From positions 1 to 64,000 of the forward strand of contig JAGZJZ010000031.1 in NCBI GenBank assembly GCA_018365455.1: a stretch of 64,000 nucleotides of DNA. The letters are read 5' to 3'. Below the pieces are notes generated by a model that was not told where the DNA came from, did not search any database, and saw only the letters and a list, made by a program, of their open reading frames with translations. This document shows, in pieces, positions 26,157 through 35,900 of the stretch. The position numbers and the translations under genes are program-made. Position 1 is the first letter of the stretch. Each line of letters opens with the position of its first letter. This DNA comes from Clostridiales bacterium (GTDB lineage: Bacteria > Bacillota > Clostridia > Lachnospirales > Lachnospiraceae).

Positions 26157-27245
26157 GTGATATCAAATCAAATTTTACAAAATACTCTCGATGGTCTGAA
26201 GGCGATCGCAAGAGTAGATCTGTGTATTGTAGACACAGAAGGAAGCATGCTTGCAACTACATTTCCGGAGGCAGATGAATACAGGGAGTCGGCCATGGCG
26301 TTTGTATCCTCTCCGGCAGACAGTCAGGTACTGGCGGGACATCAGTTCTTTAAAGTATTTGATGAACATCAGCTTGAGTATGTACTGATCGCAGATGGCA
26401 GCAGCGAAGATGTGTACATGATCGGAAAGCTGGCAGTTTTCCAGATCCAGAATCTATTAATTGCTTATAAAGAAAGGTTCGACAAAGATAACTTTATCAA
26501 GAACCTGCTTTTAGACAACCTTTTATTGGTGGATATATACAACCGTGCCAAGAAGCTACATATTGAAACGGATGTAAGGCGTGTGGTATTTATCCTGGAG
26601 ACCAGTTATGAGAAAGACAATACTTCTTTAGAGAATGTACGTACTTTCCTGGGAGGCAAATCAGGTGATTTTATTACTGCAGTGGATGAGAAGAGCATCA
26701 TCGTAGTAAAAGAACTGGTGAATACCGAAGGCTATCCGGAAATGGATAAAGTAGCCAAAAGTATCATAGACTGTCTGGGATTGGAAAAAAGGGAAAAGGC
26801 ACATATTGCCTATGGAACAATTGTAGGAGAAATCAAGGAAGTGTCCAGATCTTATAAAGAAGCCAGAATGGCATTGGACGTAGGCAAGATTTTCTTCAGC
26901 GAACGCAATGTGATTGCGTATAGTTCCCTTGGAATCGGACGACTCATCTATCAGCTGCCGATTCCGCTGTGTAAAATGTTTATCCGGGAGATCTTTGATG
27001 GTAAATCACCGGATGATTTTGATGAAGAGACATTAACGACGATTAATAAATTCTTTGAAAACAGCCTGAATGTTTCAGAAACTTCAAGACAGCTCTATAT
27101 TCATAGAAATACGCTTGTTTACCGTTTGGATAAGCTGCAGAAGAGCACCGGACTGGATCTTAGAGTATTTGAAGATGCAATTACCTTTAAGATCGCTTTG
27201 ATGGTAGTAAAATATATGAAATATATGGAGACACAGGATTATTAA
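26157..27245 (+). CDS. CdaR/PucR-type transcriptional regulator
   Basis: 362 residues. An N-terminal putative sugar-diacid-recognition domain (LDGLKAIARVDLCIVDTEG) is followed by a GGDEF-like middle region. The C terminus is a PucR-type helix-turn-helix with LNVSETSRQLYIHRNTLVYR. I choose the GTG at 26157 because AAGGAG lies 9 nt upstream; a GTG at 26148 would touch the ribosome site. CdaR-type proteins activate genes for sugar acids or purines. In Lachnospiraceae they often stand alone, as here, and the target is not evident. Confidence 0.88.
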   Translation: MISNQILQNTLDGLKAIARVDLCIVDTEGSMLATTFPEADEYRESAMAFVSSPADSQVLAGHQFFKVFDEHQLEYVLIADGSSEDVYMIGKLAVFQIQNLLIAYKERFDKDNFIKNLLLDNLLLVDIYNRAKKLHIETDVRRVVFILETSYEKDNTSLENVRTFLGGKSGDFITAVDEKSIIVVKELVNTEGYPEMDKVAKSIIDCLGLEKREKAHIAYGTIVGEIKEVSRSYKEARMALDVGKIFFSERNVIAYSSLGIGRLIYQLPIPLCKMFIREIFDGKSPDDFDEETLTTINKFFENSLNVSETSRQLYIHRNTLVYRLDKLQKSTGLDLRVFEDAITFKIALMVVKYMKYMETQDY

Positions 27246-27260
27246 GAAAAGGGTATTTAT

Positions 27261-27315
27261 GGAACTCTCTGCTATGGAGCGTGTTGCAAACACGTTTTGG
27301 AATTTCAGAGGGTTC
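27261..27315 (+). terminator. Nested hairpin after the CdaR-type gene, possible terminator
   Basis: An outer stem GGAACTCTCTG/CAGAGGGTTC encloses a perfect CGTGTT-GCA-AACACG stem, followed by TTCCTTT. The T tract is poor, so it may be a decayed palindromic repeat instead. Two further hairpins lie in 27354-27391 and 27408-27430. Confidence 0.4.
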
Positions 27316-27450
27316 TTCCTTTGCCCGGAGAGTACAATACGCGCTTGGTACCGATTCTGTAAAAGAACTGCTGTGAATAATTTACAGAATTTGGAATAAG
27401 ATAGGAGTGTAAAAGAAATACGCTTTTACAGGATTATCCGGCACTTGCGG

Positions 27451-27614
27451 TAGAGCGTGTTTTAAAATTGCTTTCTGGCAGCTGTGCGACCCAGTTTGTG
27501 GGAGATTTGTCCCGGATGAAGGGCGCGTAGCGGGCTGCGTAACCTGAATTCGGGGCAAATATACCGCAAAGTGGGGCGTGCAGATGGCGGGAATGAATTT
27601 TCAAACACGCTCTA
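27451..27614. mobile_element. Full-length palindromic MITE-like element with TA flanks
   Basis: TAGAGCGTGTTTTAAAATTG at the left end and its inverted form ending TTTTCAAACACGCTCTA at the right frame a 162-bp unit between two TA dinucleotides. The arms continue to pair inward (GCGACCCAGTTTGTGGG against the region before 27580), so the whole unit is one imperfect palindrome. It encodes nothing. TA flanks are what Tc1/mariner and IS630-type transposition would leave. Removing the element plus one TA joins flanking reading-frame pieces (see findings). Confidence 0.7.
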
Positions 27615-27692
27615 TGCAGGAATCAAGTATGCAGAGGATTTTGAAGCAGGGGAATTGCTGTTTCAGGATCTTTCTTTTAAAGGAGACATATA

Positions 27693-28949
27693 ATGGAAGA
27701 TGACAAGCGGTTTTTTAAGGGGTTTTTGTGTGGGCTGTGTGTAACTGCCGTGTTAGGGCTGGCAGCGTATTTTATTTCCGGCCAGATTGTGAACAGTAAT
27801 TTGTTTAACGCCGGGCAGGAATCCCAGAAAGAGACACTGCCAAATGAAAAACAGACAGAAGAACTTTTGAAACTGGATGATGGAAAAGTCCAAAAGAAAA
27901 TCGATGAAATAGAGGATGTAATTAATCAGTATTATCTAAATGATGCCGATGTTGAACGGGTTGAAACACAGCTGTATAAAGGGTTGGTGAAGGGCCTGGA
28001 AGATCCTTATTCTAATTATTATACAAAAGAAGAGATGGAACAGCTGCAGGAATCAAATGCAGGTACATACAGCGGAATTGGTGCTGTTATGATGCAGGAT
28101 AAAGTGACAAAACTGATCACCATAGCCAGGTGTTATGACGGATTTGGAGCCGCTGAGGCAGGGTTGCTGCCGGGAGATATCTTATACAAAGTAGAGAATC
28201 AGGATGTAAGCGGACTGGATTTGAATCAGGTCGTAGCGCTGATCAAAGAAAAAAAAGACGGTTCTGTTCAAATGGAAGTAAAACGAGAAGGAAGCGAAGA
28301 ACCGGTCAAAGCAGAGGTTCAGGTAGGAGCTGTAGAGATGCCTACCGTAAGCAGCGAAATGCTGGATCATAAAATTGGATATATTGCCATTTCGGAGTTT
28401 GACGGCGTTACAGAGAAGCAGTTTGAGGATGCATTGATAAAACTGGAAGGTGAATCAATGGAAAAACTCATTATTGACCTTCGCAATAACCCGGGCGGTG
28501 TTCTGCAGGTGGCTTGTAAGATGCTGGATCAGATTCTGCCGGAAGGCTTAATTGTATATACAGAGGATAAGTATGGAAATAAAAAAGAATATAAATCAGA
28601 CGCGGAACATCAGTTTACCAAGCCAATGGTAATCCTGGTAAATGGAAACAGCGCCAGCGCATCAGAAGTATTTGCGGGAGCCGTGAAAGATTATGGAATC
28701 GGAACGCTGGTAGGAACAACTACCTTTGGAAAAGGAATTGTGCAGGGGTACAAAACCCTAAGCGATGGTACGACATTGAAATTGACCATTGAAAAATATT
28801 ATACACCAAAAGGAAATAATATCCACGGAGTTGGAATAGACCCGGATGTAGAAGTAAAACTGGATGAGTCACTGGAAAAAAAGGTGGCATTAAACCATGA
28901 AGAAGATAATCAGCTGCAAAAAGCAATTTCCGTTTTGGAGGAAAAGTAA
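27693..28949 (+). CDS. C-terminal processing protease (S41, CtpA-like)
   Basis: 418 residues. A membrane anchor at residues 9-29, then a PDZ domain (about 95-190) containing GIGAVMMQ, DGFGAAEAGLLPGD and LIKEKK, then the S41 protease core. The catalytic Ser block is VNGNSASASEVFAGAV and the Lys lies in TFGKGIVQ; DLRNNPGGVL is also typical. The protein would act outside the membrane on cell-wall or secreted proteins. AGGAG precedes the ATG by 7 nt. A short upstream frame ends in TAATG with its start, hinting at a lost upstream partner gene. In many Firmicutes, ctp follows ftsEX and an EnvC-type gene, none of which is here. Confidence 0.93.
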   Translation: MEDDKRFFKGFLCGLCVTAVLGLAAYFISGQIVNSNLFNAGQESQKETLPNEKQTEELLKLDDGKVQKKIDEIEDVINQYYLNDADVERVETQLYKGLVKGLEDPYSNYYTKEEMEQLQESNAGTYSGIGAVMMQDKVTKLITIARCYDGFGAAEAGLLPGDILYKVENQDVSGLDLNQVVALIKEKKDGSVQMEVKREGSEEPVKAEVQVGAVEMPTVSSEMLDHKIGYIAISEFDGVTEKQFEDALIKLEGESMEKLIIDLRNNPGGVLQVACKMLDQILPEGLIVYTEDKYGNKKEYKSDAEHQFTKPMVILVNGNSASASEVFAGAVKDYGIGTLVGTTTFGKGIVQGYKTLSDGTTLKLTIEKYYTPKGNNIHGVGIDPDVEVKLDESLEKKVALNHEEDNQLQKAISVLEEK

Positions 28950-28970
28950 GCAGGATAAAGGAGTGAAAAT

Positions 28971-29819
28971 ATGCAGGAAAAAATTATATTTCGTGAGATG
29001 TTAAGTGAATTAAAGGCATATGCAGATACAAAGAACAACATGTTAAGCCAAGAGGAGATCAAAGAGTTTTTTAAAAATGCACATCTCACCGATGCGCAGT
29101 ACGGATTTATTTATGAGTATCTTGGAAGCCAGAAAATAACGGTAGAAGGTTACCAAAGTGGAGTTACTGAAGCGGAGGAGGACACTGTTAATGATGATCA
29201 GGCAGAAACACCCATTCAGGATTCCGGGGAAGAAGATACTTTTTTGAACATGTATCTGGAAGATCTGGCGGCTAGCGAAATCCCGGAACTGTCAGAAGAA
29301 GAGGAACTCGCACTTTTTAATCAGGCAGCAGGTGGGGACGCCATGGCAAAAAGCCGGCTTATTGAACAGAACCTGAAACGAGTTTATGATCTGGTAATGG
29401 AATACAACAATACCCAGCTTCCCAAGAGTGATCTGATCCAGGAAGGGAATGTAGGTTTGATTCTGGTCATGGATGCGCTGAAGCAGCAGAAAACACTTTC
29501 GGAGTATCAGGAATATATGAAAAAAGAAATCCTGCAGGTATTGGATGACGCAGAGCAGGAACAAAAAGATTTCAAGCATGATGACCAGCAGATTGTGGAG
29601 CAGGTCAATTATTTGAATGAAGCGATTAAGAATCTGGAAGAGGATCTGGAGAGAAAGGTAAGCCTGGAAGAATTATCCGCATATATTGAAATGCCGGCAG
29701 AAGAAATAGAAGGGATTTTAAAAATGGCAGGAGATGAGATTGAATTAAAGGATCAGGGGCATCCGCACCAGGGCGGACACCATCATCATGACGGTTGTCA
29801 TCATGAGGATGACCAGTAG
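28971..29819 (+). CDS. Sigma-70-like protein lacking promoter-recognition regions, with His-rich tail
   Basis: 282 residues. Residues 1-60 resemble a small region-1.1-like helical domain, followed by an acidic linker (65-90). Residues 90-165 match sigma regions 1.2 and early 2 (YLEDLAASEIPELSEEEE, SRLIEQNLKRVYDLV, DLIQEGNVGLI). The expected 2.3/2.4 melting and -10 contacts are absent, replaced by LSEYQEYMKKEILQVL. Residues 205-252 resemble region 3. No region 4 helix-turn-helix follows. The tail has eight His and one Cys in residues 264-278. It is 21 nt downstream of ctp. It may bind core polymerase or metal; neither is shown. Confidence 0.7.
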   Translation: MQEKIIFREMLSELKAYADTKNNMLSQEEIKEFFKNAHLTDAQYGFIYEYLGSQKITVEGYQSGVTEAEEDTVNDDQAETPIQDSGEEDTFLNMYLEDLAASEIPELSEEEELALFNQAAGGDAMAKSRLIEQNLKRVYDLVMEYNNTQLPKSDLIQEGNVGLILVMDALKQQKTLSEYQEYMKKEILQVLDDAEQEQKDFKHDDQQIVEQVNYLNEAIKNLEEDLERKVSLEELSAYIEMPAEEIEGILKMAGDEIELKDQGHPHQGGHHHHDGCHHEDDQ

Positions 29820-29904
29820 ATAGAAAGATATTAAGAAATTCAAATAAAATGGTAAGAAAATCATATGAGTTTTTCTGACACTTTTTGGTAAGATAGATTT
29901 ACAT

Positions 29905-29931
29905 CTGAATATTTTTTGTTCGAATATTCAG
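29905..29931. promoter_or_regulatory. Perfect 9-bp palindrome upstream of the GH2 gene
   Basis: CTGAATATT and AATATTCAG are separated by nine bases and lie 28 bp before the GH2 start. It could be an operator or a leader hairpin. A TGGTAAGA direct repeat also occurs at 29850 and 29886. Confidence 0.4.
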
Positions 29932-29959
29932 TGAATAATCAAAAAGATGGAGGGAAAAC

Positions 29960-32900
29960 ATGAAAAAACGATTAGTGGCATTGGGGTTAACATTGTGTAT
30001 GGTTTGTTCCAGCATAAGCATGACAGCTTTTGCCAGGGAAGAGCCGGCGGTATCCTTGCTTTCCAGTGAGAATGAGGCCGACAGAAGCATGTTGTTCAAT
30101 GATGGCTGGAAGTTCTTATTGGGAGATCCAGGCGGTGCGGAAAGTAAAGATTTTGACGATACTTCCTGGCGCAGTCTGGATCTTCCTCACGATTGGAGTA
30201 TTGAATTTGATTTTAATTACAATTCTCCTGCGACATCGGAATGCGGATATCTGGATGGGGGTACCGGCTGGTACCGTAAAACGTTCGTACTGCCCGAATC
30301 TATGAAGGACAAAGAGATTTCCATTGATTTTGGCGGCATTTATATGAACAGCACCACCTATGTGAATGGGAAATCCGTAGGCAACTATCCATATGGCTAT
30401 ATGCCATTTACATATAATATTACGGATGAACTGGTCTGCGACGGCAAAACCAAAAACGTAATTGCCGTTAAGGTCGTAAACCAGCTGCAGTCCAGCAGAT
30501 GGTATTCCGGAAGCGGTATTTACCGGGATGTGCATCTCACCGTGACAGATAAAGTCCATGTGGATCACTGGGGCACACAGATTACCACACCGGATATAGA
30601 AAATGGATCCGGTAAAGTAGACGTTACCACCAAGGTAAAAAATGATACGGATAAGGAACAGACCGTTCAGGTTCGCCAAACTGTAATGGATGGAAACGGA
30701 CAAGCGGTGACAGAACCGGTGACATCTGAAGACGTAACACTTCCATCCGGTGAGACTCAGCCGGTCTCCCAGACCACCACGGTAGCAGATCCTGCACTCT
30801 GGTCAACAAAAGATCCGAACCTCTACTATCTGAAGACGGATATTGTAAAAGGGGATAAGGTTCTGGATTCCAGCGAAAGCAGATTTGGTTTCCGTTACTT
30901 TGAATTCACCACCGACAACGGATTTTACTTAAATGGTGAGTGGATGAAATTACACGGTGTCTGCATGCATCATGACCAGGGATCACTGGGGGCAGTTGCC
31001 AACTACACGGCGATAGAGCGGCAGATGCGCATCATGAAGGATATGGGCGTAAATGCGATCCGTGTTACCCATAATCCGGCCGATGATAAGCTGATTGAAA
31101 TTTGTGACAAGATGGGGCTTATGGTAATCGATGAAGCCTTTGATACCTGGCAGGGAGGTAAGAAAACCTATGATTATGGCAGGTTTTTTACCAAAGCGGC
31201 AACTCATCCGGATGCAGCACCGGGACAGACCTGGGCAGAATTTGATATTAAGAATATGGTAGAACGGGGTAAGAACTACCCATCCATTATTATGTGGTCT
31301 ATCGGGAATGAGATATGGACAACGAACAGTTCCGAGGGTGTACAGACTGCCAAAAATCTGGTGAAGTGGGTAAAAGAAATAGATACTACCAGACCTACAA
31401 CTATCGGAGAAGATAAATTCCGCGGAAACATGAGCGATACAAGCTCTAATCTGGGCAATGCCAATATGGTGGCGGTATTTGATGCCGTAGATGTTCCGGG
31501 ACTTAACTACAGTGAGAACCGATATGATGCGCAGCACCGGGAAAAACCCGATTGGGCACTGTATGGTTCGGAAATCGCTTCAGCAACCAGCAGCCGAGGT
31601 GTTTATGCTCACCCGGATACCGTGAACAGCGGTGCATCGATTCCTTTTCAGCAGTCCTCTTATGATACGGATTGCGTAGGCTGGGGAAGAACGGCACAGG
31701 ATTCACTGGTCAGAGACCGGGACAGAAAGTTTGTTGCAGGAGAATTTGTGTGGACAGGCTTTGATTATATCGGAGAACCTACACCATGGAATCAGTCTAC
31801 CACCACACCGCCTAAGAGCTCTTACTTTGGCATCGTGGATACTGCAGGACTTCCAAAGGATTCTTATTATCTATACCAAAGCCAGTGGACTGACGTAAAA
31901 GATAATCCGATGGTTCATATCCTGCCTCACTGGAATTGGGAAGACAGTAACCTGAAATCCAAAGTAACAGACCGGAACGGTAAAATTCCGGTACGTGTCT
32001 ATACCAACGCTCGTTCCGTAGAACTGTATTTTAAGGCGGCAGACGACACCAGTGAAGGTATCGGAACCTTGGTTGACCAGAAGAAGACATTTGAAACCGT
32101 TACACCATATAAAAATGTTGCAGAAGTAAAAGACAATAAAGATCAGGAATACCAGCAGACAGCAGACGGCAAACTCTATCTGGAGTGGCGTATGGACTAT
32201 AAACCAGGTACCTTAACTGCAGTTGCTTATGACAAAGACGGTCAGAAAATTGCCGAGGACGTAGTTGCCAGTGCAGCCGATCCTGCAGCAGTAAGCCTGA
32301 AGCCCGAAAAAAATGTACTTACAGCAGACGGAAGAGACATTTCTTATGTTGAAGTGGATATCACAGATGCAGATGGAACGGTAGTTCCCACCGCAGATAA
32401 TGAAGTGATCTTCAACGTATCCGGCAATGGTAAAATCGTAGGCGTGGATAATGGAGATGCTTCCAGTCATGAACGGTATAAGGATACCAATGGCATATGG
32501 AAGAGAAAAGCATTTAATGGGAAAGCAGTCGTATTAGTGCAATCCACAAAGGATGGAGGAAGCTTTACCCTGACTGCATCATCAGAAGGATTAAGAGGCG
32601 ATTCTGTCAATGTATTTACCACTGAGACACCGGTTGCGGCAGATCAGATTCTGGGATACAATGCAAAAGCAGTTACTGCAATTCTGGGAGAAAAAGTGAA
32701 TCTTCCTGAAAAAGTGGAAGCTGTATACGGTGATGGCTCCAAACGGAAACTGAGTGTCAAATGGGATGATATTCCGAAAGAATTGCTGGAAAAAGAAGGC
32801 GTATTCCAGGCAGCTGGTACGGTTGAGACCGGTGACCGGATTGAAATCAAAGTTACGATAATCGGTATTCTTGGCATTAAAGATGTGAGAGTGGTTACCG

Positions 32901-35900
32901 GAGTGAACGAAATACCACAGCTTCCGGATACTGCAGAGCTGGTTTACACAGATGGCAGCCAGAAGAAAGTAAATGTGACCTGGGGAGCAATTACACCGGA
33001 ACAGGTTGCCCAGACTGGTGAGTTTGAAGTTAAGGGAACACTGGAAGGAATCGAAAAATACAGCGCCAAAGCGATTGTAAGGGTAACAGAAGAGCTTGTT
33101 TATGCGAAAAATATTGCTACCAGAGTGGGCAGTGCGTTATATCCCAAGCCTTCCGCTTCCTACAACAATGTAGATGACTATGTAAACAACCATGACAATA
33201 ATATGTCTTCCAATATTAATGACGGCAATATCTCCAGAACACCATCCTGGAATAACTGGGTAAATGGTAACGGTGATAAGAAGGAATCCTGGGTTCAGCT
33301 GGAATTTGAAGAAGCAGCCCAGATCGGAAAAGCAGGCATACATTTCTATACGGACGGACAGACCAGGAAACCTGCAAAGGTAACGATTCAGACCAGTATG
33401 GACGGAACGACCTGGACAAACGCAGCAAACCAGGATCATGTAGATGATTTTGGCGATGCAGCAGAGGATTGGGCAAAAGAATATCCGGTTAATTTTGATC
33501 CGGTAACAGCCAAGTTTGTACGTATCCTGATGGAAGGCCAGCCAAAGGACGGCGGATTTAAACCGGTGGGCATATCCGAGTTAAAAGTATACACCGGAGT
33601 TACAGCTGCCTCCGAAACAGCAGCATTAGAAGACCTGCAGGTAAACGGAGAAACCATCGAAGGATTTGCAGCAGAGCAGTTTAACTATACGGTAACTTCT
33701 GCATATCCCTATGAAATCCCTGCTGTTACTGCAAAAGCGAAAGATCATGGAAGTGTCTTCGTCATACCGGCTCAGACCATTGATGAACAGACGAAAGTAT
33801 TCGTAAAGAGTGAATCAGGAGAAGCAGAGGCAGTGTACACGGTCAGCTTTGAAAAAATGCCGCTGAAGCTGAATCAGGCTGAAATATCCATGGCAAATAC
33901 AACGATTCCGGAAAATTCCTCAGAAGTAATTACAACCAAAGCAATCTTAGAGGACGGAACGGTTCTTGACAGCAGCCTTGCAGGCGTGGAATATAAGTTA
34001 TCTTCCAGAGATGGGGCAAAAGCAGAGATCAGCAAGGGAAAATTAAATGCAATCAGAGAAGGAACTCTAACGATTCAGTCAGAAGTGACTTATAACGGAG
34101 TTGTAATCAAAGCAGATCCGGTGAAAGTTACGATTGAGAAAAATAAAGAAGAAATACAGATTACTTCCTATGAAGAAGTTCGTATATCCACTAAACCGGG
34201 AGTTGCACCCGAACTGCCGGGTACCGTAAAAGCTTCTGTGGATGGCAGCTTTGACAGGGATGTGGAAGTAACCTGGGACAGCATTTCAGAAGCGGATTAC
34301 GCAGAGTTTGGCAGTATCAAAATCCGTGGATTTGTAGTGGGGCAGAATCTTCGTCCTACGGCAGTAATTGAAGTAAAAGACGTGGCAGCGGCTATGCAGT
34401 ACGCCCTTGCTACACCGGTAAATGTAATACCAGCCTTGCCTGAGACAACTACCGTGTACTACAGCGATGGAACGGCAGTTTCAGAAGTTCCCGTAACATG
34501 GGAAGAAATGAGCCAGGAGCAGTTTAATGTGGCAAATGATACTATGGTAACCGTACAGGGAACAGCAGAAAAAGATGGCACCACAGTTCCCGTAACCGCA
34601 CAGGTTCGCGTAACCTCCACCAATGTGGAAACCTCAGAAAATTATTACCAGCTGCGGAACGGATATGAACTGCCATTTGCAGTTGCATCCTTTACCAATG
34701 ACGGGGCAGATTCTACAGACCGAGTTTATAAATTAAATGACGGCAACATCAGTTTTGCACAACAGGATGCACAGGGCAAAAATATCTGGTGCAACTGGCA
34801 GCGTGTAGGAAGGCAGAGCGACTGGGTTGGCGTAATCATGGCAAAAGAGGGAGATGTGGTAGAGCGGTTTGCGGACAGCCTGAAAGTAGGATTTTTCAAG
34901 GAGTCTGGTACATCCGGAATACAGTATCCCACAACATATAAAGTGGAGTATTACACCGGTCCTCTGGACTTTGCAGTTCCCGGATTTTCAGAGGTGAAAA
35001 ACCCAAGAGGACATATTGAAGAAATTGCAGATCATCCATTCAATGATGATGCAAACTGGACAGAAGTTACGTATCTGAATGATGCCGGAGAGACAGTGGA
35101 TACACCGCCTGTAATCGTGTCGGAAGATATGACAAACATTCAATTCGTTCCTGTTAAAACATGTATTGTGCGTGTGAATATGGAGTCTTCGTCATCAAAT
35201 GCGTTTGGTATTACCGAGATTCAGGCATTTGGAAAAAATGTACTGCCGCAGACGGACTACCAGGTAATTGATTTAAAGGCCGGGGAAACCTCAATTGAAG
35301 GATTTGACCAGGAGGTCAAAGATTATGTGGTAAACCTGAGCAACGATACCATTCCTCAGATATCAGCTGAATGGGAGAATAATGCTTCCGTAACAATATT
35401 ACAGGCAACAAAAGCAAACCCAAAAGCAAAAGTAATCATGCTTGCGGAAAACGGAATGCCGGACACACAGAAAATATATACCGTTAAATTCAACATCCCC
35501 ACAGACCGGACAAATCTGGATCAGGCGATAGCAGATGGGAAGGCTGTGGAAGAAGGAAAATATACAAAGGCATCTTACCGATACCTGGCGGATGCATTAA
35601 AAGAAGCCGGGGAATTAAAAGCAGATGCCCTGCAAGGCCAGATTAATGACGCAGTTCGGGCAATTTACTCTGCAATCGAAGGCTTGACCGAGAAAGCAGA
35701 TGTAACAGAGCTGGTACAGGCACTTCAGACCGCAGATAAGATGATCGAAATGTCTGATGCCTATACACCGGATTCTTTAAGCGGTCTGCCGGCAGCAATC
35801 AGTAATGCCCAGAAAGTCAGGGATAAAGATACCGCTACACAAAAGCAGGTAAATGAAGCTGCGAAGGTATTAAATGAAGAAATACAAAAAGTGCTCAAAA

